From NCBI GenBank assembly GCA_002314635.1, contig DCGQ01000015.1, positions 43,200 through 59,499 on the forward strand: DNA of 16,300 nt, read 5' to 3'. Below, piece after piece: positions 9,201 to 16,300 of this stretch (position 1 is its first letter; every line of letters starts with the position of its first letter). Origin of the DNA: Clostridiales bacterium UBA1774 (GTDB lineage Bacteria; Bacillota; Clostridia; Oscillospirales; Oscillospiraceae). Both the position numbers and the translations under genes were made by a program. The notes below the pieces were generated by a model. That model was not told where the DNA came from, ran no database searches, and worked only from the letters and a program-made list of their open reading frames with translations.

Positions 9201-12200
9201 GACGGTGGCGGGCAATCTGGTGGTTTCTCAGGACAGTGGCATTGAGAACCGGGATACCATCCTTGTGCCGGGTACGCTGACGAATAACGGCGAAATCTAT
9301 CATAACAGCTTTGGCCTTGCCGGGACGATTGCCGTCATTGACAGCGGCACGCTGGTGAATAACGCCGGTGCGCTCATTCAGGGCAAGGAAGTTCGGGACG
9401 ATCAGAACAAACTTGTGGACTTTGAGTCTGTTGTTACGGTGGACTATGGCTGCACTATCACCAATAACGGCTGTATCTGGGATACTGTACGACTGAATGA
9501 AGCTGTCGGTGCAGACGAAACCGGCGACAAAATCGTCACGGTAACGGCGGGCAGCGCCGTGAATGTTCCCGCAAATATGTCCGAGGCCGGTATGGCGGTG
9601 CTGAGCTATGAAGCCATTACCAAATCTATCGCTGCGATAGAACGAGCCATGACCATGGATAAATACAGCGTCTATGTAGTCAGCGGCGATCTGACGCTGA
9701 GTAAGGATCTCACCGTTCCGGCGAATAAGATTCTGCGTGTCCCCTATGGCTGGACGATGGACGGCGTTACCACCACCAGCAGTATGACCCTTGCACAGGG
9801 CGCAACGCTGACCATTTCCGCAAATGCCGCATTGGAGCTGTTTAACTCCACCACACTGAATGGCGACATTGTTGTGGCGAAAGACGGACGGCTCACCATG
9901 GGCAGCTATGGCGACATTGTAAAGACCTTTACCGTAAACGGCAGCATTTCCGACTACGGTTTCTTCAATCTGGAGAGCGGCAACGGCGGCAAGCTGCTTA
10001 TCAACGGCACAGTGGATGTGTGGAACCAGATGGATCTGGACGGTGCAGTCACCGTGTCCGACGACGCAGTACTGGAAGCCAAATCGCAAGGCTTCATCAA
10101 TATCAACCAAAACGGCAGCATCACCGTCCTGTATGACGGCACCCTGTCCACCATCATCGAGGACAGCGGTACATACGGTCTCATTTATCTGGGCGGCAGT
10201 TTGACCCTGAATGACGGCGCCTGCACGAAAAACGGTGCCGGTAATACCCTTTGCTTAATGCGAACCGGCGGCACCCTCACTGTCGGAAATCTGGTGACAG
10301 GCTCGCTGCTCAAAACCGGCTATCTGGTAAACACGCAGGCTGAACTGGATGCGGCTCTGTCAGACACGGAGAGCAGCCTCATCCAGATTGAGAGCGGCAA
10401 TCTGTCCATTACCGGCAATACCACCATGAATGGCGGTCTGAATCTCTTCGGCGGTAATCTGTCCGTTGACGGGAATCTGACCGTGAATGGTTTCCTCCAT
10501 GTGGGCCGTGACTGGCAGGGCAATTACAGTACCCTGTCCGTCACCGGCGATCTGACCGAGAAGGGCGATATGCAGGTAGACGGTGACAACGCTTCGGGAG
10601 CCACCGTCAGCATCACCGGCAAGCTGATTAAGGGTGAGAATACCCTCGTTCAACTGGCAAGTGCGTGGGAGGACTATACCGGCTTCCAGGGCTACCTGTG
10701 CAGCTTCTCTGCTGCAAACCTGGTTTCCACGGAAGCAGGCGTGAAGAATCTTCTCTCAAACGGCGGCAGCGGTTATCTGACCTACTTTGCGGGCAGCGGC
10801 CTGTACATTGCTGACAGCCTTACCGCAGCAAAGAATGTGATGTTGGAAGCGCTGGATGGCGGCGTTCATGTAGAACTGCAAAATGACCTTGCGGTGAACA
10901 GCGGCGTTACGCTGACGATCGGCGAGGGGGTGGAGTTCCGAGTGAACGGCAAGCTGAACAATAACGGCACCATTTCCTCCGCCGGCAGTTTTGAATTTGA
11001 CGGCAACCAGTACAGTGGAAGCGGCAGTGTCTACACATATATAAATATTCAGGACTTGGCTCGAACCATCTCAGAGAACTTCGGAAGCTATCCCGGACTG
11101 ACGGCTGCGGACGTGGAAGCAGATTCTGCGGTCTGTGCCGCCGTAATTACCAACTGGAACAGCTTTGTGAAGGATTGCGGCAATCATAATAATCCCGAGT
11201 CGCTTGCGGCTGTGGCTCTGCTGGTGAAAAACGGGATTCTTACCGGCAGCCATGACGTCTATGATACTGTTGACGAAGCCCTGCTGAGAACCATTTTCCA
11301 TGCGTTGGCTGACGCCGTTACAGCTGACTCCGCTGCAAAAACGGCGGCTCATGCCGACATCAACGGCATTTCCCTTACGAACAATATGCTCCGCACCTAC
11401 CTTTATACCAACCCGGAAAACAGCAATGACCAATGGAGCCGCTGGCAGTTAGACGACATCATGGACGCTCTGCGGGACGCTCTGAAGCTGTATGTTAAGT
11501 CGGTCACAACTGAAGATGAATTCATGGCTGCGCTGCAGCTCCCCTATGTATCCGAGATCCGTGTGACCGTTTCCATCACCCTCCACGGTGCATATTACAA
11601 GGACGGCCGCTTCGTCAGCCTGACCCAGCCGGAAAGCAGCAGCGATTATAACGACAGCAATTCCGTCTATCTCTGCGGCGCCGGTGAGAATCAGGATCAG
11701 TGGCGTGAACTCATCGTGGAACCCGGTGCCACCCTTACCGTGGACAGCGGCGTGAAGCTGGATATTCAGCGTGGAACCAAGCTGCGGGTGGAGTATGACG
11801 ACAAGGGTACGCCCGATGACGGAACGGATGATGTTTGGGGAAACCTGACCGTCAAGGGTAATATCAACGTATTCGGTGAGCTTGACCCGGATAAGAATGA
11901 CAAAAACCGCATCACCGTCAATAGCGGCGCATGGATCAGCTATTTTGCGGATACCCGCTGGTTTGGTTCCAGGCTGCGTAGTATTGCCGGAAAGTACATG
12001 ACCAAAACGCTGAGCGCAGGCGAACAGAAAACCAACAGTGCCTTGCCCAACTGGGACGATAACAGCGATTTCACCGTTCTTGTGGCCTATGGTCTGGATC
12101 CGGAGGTTAACGGGCAGGATAGCTGGTGGCAGCCGGATGAACCTCTGCGTTATGGCCAGATGCTGACCATTCTGCTGAATGTCTACAAGGAAGCTTATTC

Positions 12201-15200
12201 CGATGCCACAGCGCTGCCCGCCAGCGTCTTTGCGGGGGACAGCAGCTGGACGCCTAATGACACCGATATTCTGGACAACGATACCACGGAGACCCTGCTT
12301 TATCGCTTCCGTCTGGTGCTGCCGAAGGAAAACAAAGCCGATGCAGCCCAGTATACGCTGATTCGGAAGCTCTGCGATGATAGTAACTGTGACGGTTATC
12401 AGAGAGATATGCATACCTTTGTAAATGGCAGTCACGACTGTGAAGTATTCGGTCAGTCCTTCGGAAACACCGTGACCATCGCAAACGACACTACGGACAC
12501 CGATGAAAACTACGGCGGCAGGATCGACTTTGTGAACTGCTATTTTGCTAAGGACATTACGATCTATCATAATTCTGCGTATAATTTCGATGTGTACTTT
12601 GATGAGACCTGTTCCTTTGCTCCGGGCGTAAAGATTTATGTGAAGCGTGGGGCAAACGAAACCGATCTTCAGCTCCTTGGCGGCTGCTTTGTTCAGATAC
12701 AGGGCGAGAATCTGCCGGAAATCAACGCAGCAGTTACTACCAAAGCTTCTGCCGGCAGCGGCAGCAGCTTTGTGCTGAACGGTCTCACCGTCAGCGGCAC
12801 CTGCACCGAGCACTGGGGCTATACGGCGGAATACACTTCCATCTGCGCCGAAAATCACCCGGATAACTTTGACTGGAAGCAGAATGATCACAGCCAGTGT
12901 AACGGCAGCATTACCGGCGAGTACCGTTTCCTTGCGGGAGGCAACCCGGCCATTGCTGACCACGCAGTTCTGACTGTAAGCGGCAAGACGAGTGATACCT
13001 GCTGCATCCGATTTTCCGGTGATGTGGACATCAGCGAGCTGACGGCTAACCCCGGTCAGGAGATCGACCTTGTTTATCAAAACGGTTGGTGGGATGACGA
13101 AAGCAATCAGGGCGGCACATTCCCCACCAAGGCCAACATCGGTGCCAACACCGTGTACATCTGCGAAAACGGTCAGTTTACCGTCTCCGGCACCACCGGC
13201 ACCGTGCAGATTCTGGACGATGTCGCCACGGTCAACGACCAGAATCCCCACATTTTCGGACTTGCCTCCGGGATCTACCTGAATCTGACGGAAGCTCCCA
13301 CAAATGTCACGCTGACGGCAGGTGGAACGATCATTCCTGCGGAAAACTACGAGACCAGGGCGGTGACAGAATACGGGCTGGTTCCCGGGCCGGGTGAAAC
13401 CGCTGTCAAGGTGCATATCACCATGACAGACGATGCCACGGCATGGATTGACCGGGATATGTATCATGTTTCCATGAGCTTCCAGGTGGACGGTGTTACC
13501 TTCGCCTATGCCCATGTGAACACCCGACCTATCAGTCTGAGTGAATACCGGGATATGCTGCTTTGTGAGCTGGATTCCCAAAAGGTTGACTTTGCCGGCT
13601 ATGACAATATGGATCTTAGCTTGACCTACGGCACCGCCCATGCCATCGTTAAGAACATCTGGAAAGCCTACACAGACAATGACGAGCTTCCCGGAAGCGT
13701 GAGCCTCCATTGGAATGAAGGCCCCGGCCCTGATGATACGCTGGACTACCGGAACGCTTTGGAGCTGGCTGAGCGGCTGTATGCCGCACTGGGCGTCCGC
13801 AAGATGACTGTCAGCAATGAGGCAGATCTGGTTAAGGCGCTTACTCTTCCCTATGTGAGCGAAATTACCATTGTTGAAAACATGACCCTCCAAGGTACCG
13901 CAGATGAAAACGACACGAACTTTACCGGCTGTCTGTATCTGGAACGCCCGGAGTATCTGAATGACAGTCTGAAAATCTATGTGCAGTCCGGCGTTACCCT
14001 CACCATCGGCAGCGCTCCCGATACTACCAAGCTGGACATCCATGACGGTGTGGAGTTGATTCTGCAAAGCGGTGCTACCTTGACCGTGAGTCAGAGCAGC
14101 TGCGTTAATGCATTCGGCGGTCTGGACACGCAGAACGGCACTGTAACCGATGGCTCCAACATCAGCTACATGAAGCGGTTGGGCGACTTCGGCGCAAGAG
14201 TTTATGAGCGGTTGCGGAACGATGGACGGATTGCAGAACTGCAAGCCTCAGAGAAAACCAATCCCTCCGATGTAACGGATTGCTGGCCCGAAAACGACTG
14301 GGATCTGACCGGCATTGGCTTCCTTCTCAAATATACCACCGCTTTTGCGGTGGTGACGGAGGGAGACTGGAGCTACTGGCCCACATACGACTTTGCCCGT
14401 TACGGTCAGATAATGACGCTGCTGGGGCAGGTATACAATGCGCTGACAGGCGAAGGTATGCCCACTTCTGTGGGTCTAGACTGGAACCCGGATTCCCAGT
14501 ATGTCCTCGATGATTGTTCCCTTGACCAGCTTTTAGACACATTCCTGGACGCACTGCCGCCGCTGGAACTGGGTGCCAGCAGCTATACCCTGTACCATAA
14601 CGGAGACGATAACAAAGACTACATTGCCCGTAATGGCGGGGCGGACAGCGACAACATGGAGGTCAGCAACCGGAAGTTTACGCAAGCTGTGACCGTGACC
14701 TGTACAGATAACTCCTTCGAGGGGACTAATCTCTATGGTGGCACCATCCGTTTCCGCAACTGCGTGTTCACCGAAACCATCACCGTCTATTACAGCGCCG
14801 CTGCGGATTTCACCGTGGAGTTCGATGATTCCTGCACCTTTGAAAACGGCGCACAGATTTATGTGGTAACGGAGGACATTTCCGTGCTGCGGTGTAGCAC
14901 AAGAGAATTGCAACTGAGTGGTGTGAAGGGCGCAGATATTAATGCACAGGCTCCCTGCAAGGCCAATACCGGCTCCGAAAACAGCTTCACTTTTAACGGC
15001 GTTACCGTCTTGGCTACTGTCACCGGACAGGACGATGAAAGCTGGGCCGATGTGCGTGTGTGCTTTAACTGTAACGGCGACCATGATTCCGAGTTTGACT
15101 GGGAGAACGGCGACCATAGTAACTGCAAGTTGCTTGACGGCAAGACCGCTGCTTCCATGGTTCCGGAATTGCACCTCAACACCGGAAGCAACGGTTCTCT

Positions 15201-15720
15201 TACCGTGAGCGGCATCTGCACGGTAGACACGGTTCGGGTGGAAGGCCGGGCGAATATCTCCGCTCTCACCGCCGGACGCATCAATCTGTCCGACTGGAAC
15301 CGCCACACAGAGGTTAACATCGGTAGCAACACGGTCTATCTGACGGATGCACAGGGCAAAGACTATACGGTCTACGGCACCGGCACAGTCAACGTGGAGA
15401 ACAATCAGGCAGTGCTGACGCTGAATGATATTCCGCTGGGTACGCCTCATGTGTTTAATGACAGCACCATTTTCGTGGGGGCTTCCACCATAGACAATCT
15501 CACATTCACTGTGAAGGACGGCGACACGGAGCTGACATATACTCCCACTGCTTACACGGAAACTGGTCCTGCCGGGGCGGGTGACACGCCGACAAAATAT
15601 CATCTGGAATTTGCAAACAACATAATCAACGCTAATAATGCCGGTAACATCTATTTGAAGATTGCCGTTACCGATGGCTGTACCGCAGTTTACAATCCCC
15701 TGTTTCGCAAAACCAATTAG
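3205..15720 (+). CDS. Giant SLH-domain surface protein (4171 aa)
   Basis: The N-terminus is a classic signal peptide (MKKC, hydrophobic core, predicted cleavage after AFA at residue 24). Three SLH domains follow at about 27-75, 84-130 and 146-196, with TRAQ (63-66), TREQ (121-124) and a variant DRAS (184-187) in the usual TRAE position; SLH domains bind pyruvylated cell-wall polymers. After a Gly/Asn-rich linker come a BIG2-like Ig domain (~293-375), a Ser/Thr/Val-rich repetitive segment (~378-730), two further Ig-like domains (~736-810, ~817-897), helical repeats (~898-1340), a Cys-rich segment (~1445-1610; TCKHC and TCTVCG pairs), and a long beta-solenoid-like region full of LTV-GSLT-type strands (~1612-2640). 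The C-terminal third has two copies of one module (~2760-3440 and ~3530-4165). There is no LPXTG motif or C-terminal membrane segment; the end is LFRKTN. Probable role: wall-attached adhesin or S-layer-associated protein; the ligand is unknown. The frame is intact throughout. Confidence 0.92.
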   Translation: MKKCISILLSLVMLFSLLPVSAFAEAQYSDTTGSWAEAAITRWSEYGIIEGYDGEFHPEGTLTRAQMAAILSRLLALPEADSAGFSDVKRTEWFAPYIDRCFAAGIMLGSYGKAMPNAPITREQAIVMLARAFGMTPVENPDLGGYTDEADVSDWAKGYVAAMAQAGIIKGTTDTTVSPKANIDRASTVTILDRAIGTYVNTEGAEVEAAETGLILIAANQVKVTGAVAGTVIIVSAAAADVTVNGVAIPAGTSAIAAEEKSESEETQNQGGNTSGGTGGNNDNPGGYIPPTQVATTSLTVSAPAASLLAGSGYGALQITRNAGANDAVTWESSDSSIVTVDADGSLHALQAGSVTIFAEANNVVGSAAVYVVNPTAAEYTITESGTVIENCSFDTLTIDKSVGDGDVSLVNVVVGKLLINGGGPHSVTIDGGSVDEVVVDSDTGTRIAMGDDTAIGSVEIKETTTNGITLETTPGSSPTVGEVSAAAPLSIKNTEVSSVTTSSTLNLNGSSVEVLETTGNAGASVTVNDTTLNKVEAGASSTTISGNSQVPKVETSGSLTTNVPVGEINASGSAVIVANSEVSNVTGSAESITLSDSGNTAVTADAASVSVSGESEPVISGSVQNVSVEANEEGSSGVTITSGSPTVTTSGSGSVGKVNVGGDAQPTINAEAKVDTVSVSDSASTTVTGTTGTIVSDSTGEVNASDASAQQVLATDASKVASSQTVETVSVTLESIAVTSLPVKTEYAVGGTLDTAGLVVNGYYTISGFDGVVNKAVTAYTCSPLDSGTAGEKTITVTSAGKETAFTVTVAEKTVEKITVSTLPSVKTYDLSNGTPTLTVSGGKLTVSYTRSTLYPSETVELTTDMCSGFTAAEGLQTVTVTYAGKTAAYSVKVIDSAKDSFTLEKADAKAAFSSFVTDLLLNNIYSENGKTAVKAARDNGLAAIDSLTYPADKSRVASVLDEEKVKMEAVKTQDGEWTAAADDFKTAHSAILAKTVTDVEISDKAAVSAARSAYALLESGAQAKLTKQANLLDNLNSRIANLEASQTLDEAKDTAKATLDKALTGYQSGYTKNYSTISAAKADGNSAIDAAETVSAVSAALDNALAAMTACKSDAVLLNEARTVAIDVVNGYMPSGKHLSDYNANGKSQLSDLRSDAVAAINTAADDTAVTAALNDAKTAMDAVKTDAEMKAEAIAKAKADAKATLNAYGNPDDYRATQKTELIAARSQGCTAIDAAADSTAVTRALNDAKAIIDAIKKDTQLTAEELVTAKTDAKDTLNTYGNPDDYRAAQKTELTAARSQGCTAIDAAADSATVTKALNDAKAVIDAIKKDSQFTTVELTDAKTLVESAAFAAVTCSAVNTESAAMNHVLGIARTAVNDSSITVTVNKVGFIAGVNCSTQAEGSDGTYTFTVSLSRGSVSVTTGTLALSIDGVRHDYTATVTAPTCTEDGYTTHTCKHCDSSYQDTPVSKLNHDYKASYVWSAAENGYSCTGTAICQNNGGHAVTETAVVSYAVITAPGCTTVGEGKYTASFSDSVFSNQTKTVELAATGHSYASEWSKDADYHWHAATCAHSSEVNDKAAHNWSVTENGTQRLYTCTVCGQTKTEDVPFQVNGTAYPTLETAITAASTAGKSQITVGEVSYQLYPNIELYGSYTTDTLTLPTGQHLVVKNGGSLTAATLNLGRSSSAEDLNDAGAVWIQAGASVNCGSVQYTGEGGVFVIGSTAADNHIELLGLVSTNTDTTGKINIVTIGEVRAEKALTVSDTAVDTLLNMGSLTAAAKLTANSTFLNFGSFTAEGSGALILNGKFHNIDGTYGPFAFGYADQGGKEKAEVHATLEAALAAAQAAGPKDEFDNYPTVEITGAYTASDLTLDKYQQIDVLSGGSLTITGDLTLATSSYNGKMVDAGSITVYGGGALNYGGIRYTGTDGVFSFDQFDGNEDAYLRLSGLPKDCADLQHPTGIFLFIQGSMTLNNGKAYTITSALDNFIVSTDSVLTVAGNLVVSQDSGIENRDTILVPGTLTNNGEIYHNSFGLAGTIAVIDSGTLVNNAGALIQGKEVRDDQNKLVDFESVVTVDYGCTITNNGCIWDTVRLNEAVGADETGDKIVTVTAGSAVNVPANMSEAGMAVLSYEAITKSIAAIERAMTMDKYSVYVVSGDLTLSKDLTVPANKILRVPYGWTMDGVTTTSSMTLAQGATLTISANAALELFNSTTLNGDIVVAKDGRLTMGSYGDIVKTFTVNGSISDYGFFNLESGNGGKLLINGTVDVWNQMDLDGAVTVSDDAVLEAKSQGFININQNGSITVLYDGTLSTIIEDSGTYGLIYLGGSLTLNDGACTKNGAGNTLCLMRTGGTLTVGNLVTGSLLKTGYLVNTQAELDAALSDTESSLIQIESGNLSITGNTTMNGGLNLFGGNLSVDGNLTVNGFLHVGRDWQGNYSTLSVTGDLTEKGDMQVDGDNASGATVSITGKLIKGENTLVQLASAWEDYTGFQGYLCSFSAANLVSTEAGVKNLLSNGGSGYLTYFAGSGLYIADSLTAAKNVMLEALDGGVHVELQNDLAVNSGVTLTIGEGVEFRVNGKLNNNGTISSAGSFEFDGNQYSGSGSVYTYINIQDLARTISENFGSYPGLTAADVEADSAVCAAVITNWNSFVKDCGNHNNPESLAAVALLVKNGILTGSHDVYDTVDEALLRTIFHALADAVTADSAAKTAAHADINGISLTNNMLRTYLYTNPENSNDQWSRWQLDDIMDALRDALKLYVKSVTTEDEFMAALQLPYVSEIRVTVSITLHGAYYKDGRFVSLTQPESSSDYNDSNSVYLCGAGENQDQWRELIVEPGATLTVDSGVKLDIQRGTKLRVEYDDKGTPDDGTDDVWGNLTVKGNINVFGELDPDKNDKNRITVNSGAWISYFADTRWFGSRLRSIAGKYMTKTLSAGEQKTNSALPNWDDNSDFTVLVAYGLDPEVNGQDSWWQPDEPLRYGQMLTILLNVYKEAYSDATALPASVFAGDSSWTPNDTDILDNDTTETLLYRFRLVLPKENKADAAQYTLIRKLCDDSNCDGYQRDMHTFVNGSHDCEVFGQSFGNTVTIANDTTDTDENYGGRIDFVNCYFAKDITIYHNSAYNFDVYFDETCSFAPGVKIYVKRGANETDLQLLGGCFVQIQGENLPEINAAVTTKASAGSGSSFVLNGLTVSGTCTEHWGYTAEYTSICAENHPDNFDWKQNDHSQCNGSITGEYRFLAGGNPAIADHAVLTVSGKTSDTCCIRFSGDVDISELTANPGQEIDLVYQNGWWDDESNQGGTFPTKANIGANTVYICENGQFTVSGTTGTVQILDDVATVNDQNPHIFGLASGIYLNLTEAPTNVTLTAGGTIIPAENYETRAVTEYGLVPGPGETAVKVHITMTDDATAWIDRDMYHVSMSFQVDGVTFAYAHVNTRPISLSEYRDMLLCELDSQKVDFAGYDNMDLSLTYGTAHAIVKNIWKAYTDNDELPGSVSLHWNEGPGPDDTLDYRNALELAERLYAALGVRKMTVSNEADLVKALTLPYVSEITIVENMTLQGTADENDTNFTGCLYLERPEYLNDSLKIYVQSGVTLTIGSAPDTTKLDIHDGVELILQSGATLTVSQSSCVNAFGGLDTQNGTVTDGSNISYMKRLGDFGARVYERLRNDGRIAELQASEKTNPSDVTDCWPENDWDLTGIGFLLKYTTAFAVVTEGDWSYWPTYDFARYGQIMTLLGQVYNALTGEGMPTSVGLDWNPDSQYVLDDCSLDQLLDTFLDALPPLELGASSYTLYHNGDDNKDYIARNGGADSDNMEVSNRKFTQAVTVTCTDNSFEGTNLYGGTIRFRNCVFTETITVYYSAAADFTVEFDDSCTFENGAQIYVVTEDISVLRCSTRELQLSGVKGADINAQAPCKANTGSENSFTFNGVTVLATVTGQDDESWADVRVCFNCNGDHDSEFDWENGDHSNCKLLDGKTAASMVPELHLNTGSNGSLTVSGICTVDTVRVEGRANISALTAGRINLSDWNRHTEVNIGSNTVYLTDAQGKDYTVYGTGTVNVENNQAVLTLNDIPLGTPHVFNDSTIFVGASTIDNLTFTVKDGDTELTYTPTAYTETGPAGAGDTPTKYHLEFANNIINANNAGNIYLKIAVTDGCTAVYNPLFRKTN
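6796..7014 (+). repeat. Helical tandem repeat, copy 1 (219 nt, 73 residues)
   Basis: First of two closely similar in-frame repeats in the helical region of the giant protein (residues ~1198-1270). Both copies carry YGNPDDYR, then ARSQGCTAIDAAADS, then ALNDAKA. A 39-nt stretch at 6892-6930 is identical to 7111-7149. Two more diverged copies lie upstream (around residues 1048-1118 and 1120-1192; shared theme AIxxA followed by VxxALxxAxxAM), giving four tandem units in all. The pattern resembles FIVAR-like three-helix spacer repeats of surface proteins. Confidence 0.8.
7015..7233 (+). repeat. Helical tandem repeat, copy 2 (219 nt, 73 residues)
   Basis: Second copy, exactly 219 nt downstream of the first (residues ~1271-1343). 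Differences from copy 1 are scattered single bases, many of them at third codon positions, so this looks like a fairly recent in-frame duplication. The repeat ends where the sequence changes to a Val/Thr-rich beta segment (VELTDAKTLVES onwards). Confidence 0.8.
11482..13524 (+). repeat. C-terminal duplicated module A of the giant protein
   Basis: Residues ~2760-3440. Landmarks shared in order with module B are LPYVSEI (2779-2785), a solenoid segment with ATLTV, an SLH-like helix with RYGQ (2982-2985), LPxSV, an NYGGRIDFVNC strand (to Cys 3112), a C-x7-FDW-x3-DHS-x-C motif (3214-3232) and a NIGxNTVY strand. The duplication is recognisable at protein level only; the DNA copies have diverged. 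Edges are approximate. Confidence 0.7.
13792..15699 (+). repeat. C-terminal duplicated module B of the giant protein
   Basis: Residues ~3530-4165, with the same landmarks as module A: LPYVSEI (3548-3554), RYGQ (3732-3735), LYGGTIRFRNC (to Cys 3853), C-x7-FDW-x3-DHS-x-C (3956-3974) and NIGSNTVY. The offset from module A falls from 769 to about 741 residues along the module, so small deletions separate the copies. The protein ends shortly after this module. Confidence 0.7.
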
Positions 15721-15748
15721 TTTAAATCCATAAGGCCAAATAAGATAT

Positions 15749-15784
15749 ACTATGGAGCAGTCCTTCAGGGATGCTCCATAGTTT
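15749..15784 (+). terminator. Hairpin after the giant gene, probable terminator
   Basis: A perfect 11-bp inverted repeat (ACTATGGAGCA and its complement at 15749-15759 and 15772-15782) begins 28 nt after the stop codon. Two or three further pairs can form around a TTCA loop. The following tract (GTTTACAAG) is poor in T, so termination may be weak or helped by another factor. Confidence 0.65.
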
Positions 15785-15985
15785 ACAAGTGTACGGGAAT
15801 GTACCTCATTTTGCGGAAGGAACGTATAAATACATAACACGGCTTATCTGGAAACTTATCCATGGTCTTTCACCTGCTCGTGTTTTTCTGTTATTCAAGT
15901 TATCCTTCGCGGCCGCACATTAACATCCGTCTTCCATCGTATCTGTCAATTTCTTTCTGATAGTTTCTGACACTGCCTGAAACTT
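15785..15985. other. Intergenic stretch with a possible readthrough frame
   Basis: No gene with its own start was found here. On the minus strand the 63 nt after the stop of the neighbouring small gene (15985-15923) remain open and read KFQAVSETIRKKLTDTMEDGC before a TAA at 15922-15920. This may be an old C-terminus cut off by the TGA. A NotI-type GCGGCCGC palindrome at 15909-15916 is probably chance. Confidence 0.4.
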
Positions 15986-16180
15986 TCAGCCAGACATGTA
16001 AGTTTCTGCTCGTGTCGGTACCATTATCTCATTCGATGCAAGACGGTCGACGGTTTGACACTTACCGTATTTCAGCCCGGTGCGCTCGTCTGTGATGACA
16101 CGGTTGCGCAGGCGGTTGAGGCTCAGTATAAGCAGTCGCTGCTCAAAGGTGTCCAGTTCGAGGATATACTTTGTTTTCAA
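15986..16180 (-). CDS. Small hypothetical protein (64 aa)
   Basis: Not assigned to a named family. The favoured start is TTG at 16180, giving KTKYILELDTFEQRLLILSLNRLRNR; AAAGGA lies 8 nt upstream. The alternative ATG at 16189 overlaps that ribosome-binding site, and the longest frame (from 16240) has no better site. The N-terminal half is a Leu-rich amphipathic helix of the kind seen in small accessory proteins of Clostridia integrative elements. The C-terminal half (KCQTVDRLASNEIMVPTRAETYMSG) is of different character and ends in TGA. The frame stays open beyond the TGA, so the gene may be truncated. Function unknown. Confidence 0.5.
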   Translation of the reverse strand: MKTKYILELDTFEQRLLILSLNRLRNRVITDERTGLKYGKCQTVDRLASNEIMVPTRAETYMSG

Positions 16181-16256
16181 TATAACCATCCTTTCATTTG
16201 TTACGATGGCTTCATTGTAGCGAAGAGAAAAGCAAAACACGAATGTGCGGATATGA

Positions 16257-16298
16257 AAAAGCAGAGAATCTTGATTTTACTCAGGATTCTCTGCTTTT
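16257..16298. terminator. Strong bidirectional terminator at right edge
   Basis: A 14-bp perfect stem (AAAAGCAGAGAATC and its complement) is extended by four more pairs, one of them a G-T wobble, around a 6-nt loop TTTTAC. The plus strand ends in CTTTTGT and the minus strand in CTTTTTC, so it can work both ways. It would insulate the small minus-strand gene from whatever lies to the right of the window. Confidence 0.8.
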
Positions 16299-16300
16299 GT

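Noticed and set aside
8560..10110. 516-codon open frame on the minus strand
   Set aside because: This is the same kind of antisense shadow of the giant gene, with no domain, and codon bias explains its openness.
11449..14244. 931-codon open frame on the minus strand opposite the giant gene
   Set aside because: It is entirely antisense to an intact, domain-bearing gene. Its translation lacks any recognisable domain and is rich in His, Gly and Ile, as expected from the reverse complement of the Thr/Val/Asn-rich gene. No suitable ribosome-binding site or promoter was seen.
14533..15840. 435-codon minus-strand frame overlapping the end of the giant gene
   Set aside because: Nearly all of it is antisense to module B, and its start lies in the 3' non-coding region without a clear ribosome-binding site.
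15909..15916. GCGGCCGC palindrome as an engineered cloning site
   Set aside because: A single 8-bp site in natural-looking sequence, with no vector or adapter sequence around it; chance is sufficient.

Overview
The window looks like a segment of a decayed mobilisable element from a gut-type Clostridia bacterium (Oscillospiraceae/Lachnospiraceae-like). This is inferred from the gene families, the GC-rich coding style and the strong AGGAGG-type ribosome-binding sites; the species cannot be named from the sequence.

Positions 1-1792, all on the minus strand, hold a compact mobilisation operon: a MobC-like relaxosome protein, a relaxase and a ParB-domain protein that runs off the left edge. The genes overlap by 1-4 nt (TGATG and ATGA junctions). 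The relaxase is broken. Its N-terminal part and its C-terminal part are joined out of frame near 1042-1050, and the histidine-rich catalytic region expected between them is absent.

Positions 1814-2260 are non-coding and palindrome-rich. The first part is an array of seven hairpin units spaced about 40-60 bp. Five share an AAAATGA-type loop core, and nearly all are preceded by TTGAAG or a close variant, although their stems differ from unit to unit. The second part (2157-2260) is a run of four more hairpins. Together they occupy the place where an oriT or replication-control region would be expected, upstream of mobC. This is the most unusual non-coding structure in the window.

Positions 2266-3031 hold remnants of a replication and control module, also on the minus strand: a RepA-like AAA ATPase that keeps Walker A but stops before Walker B, and a helix-turn-helix fragment with no start codon. 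A strong 17-bp terminator lies between them.

Positions 3205-15720 (plus strand) are one 4171-residue secreted surface protein. In order it has a signal peptide, three SLH domains, Ig-like domains, a Ser/Thr/Val-rich repeat region, tandem helical repeats of about 73 residues, a Cys-pair segment, a long predicted beta-solenoid and two copies of a module of roughly 650-700 residues. It has no LPXTG motif or C-terminal membrane anchor, so cell-wall attachment is probably through the SLH domains. It appears to be surface cargo next to, or inserted into, the decayed element.

Positions 15721-16300 hold a hairpin after the giant gene, a small unrecognised minus-strand gene with a likely TTG start, and a strong bidirectional terminator at the right edge.
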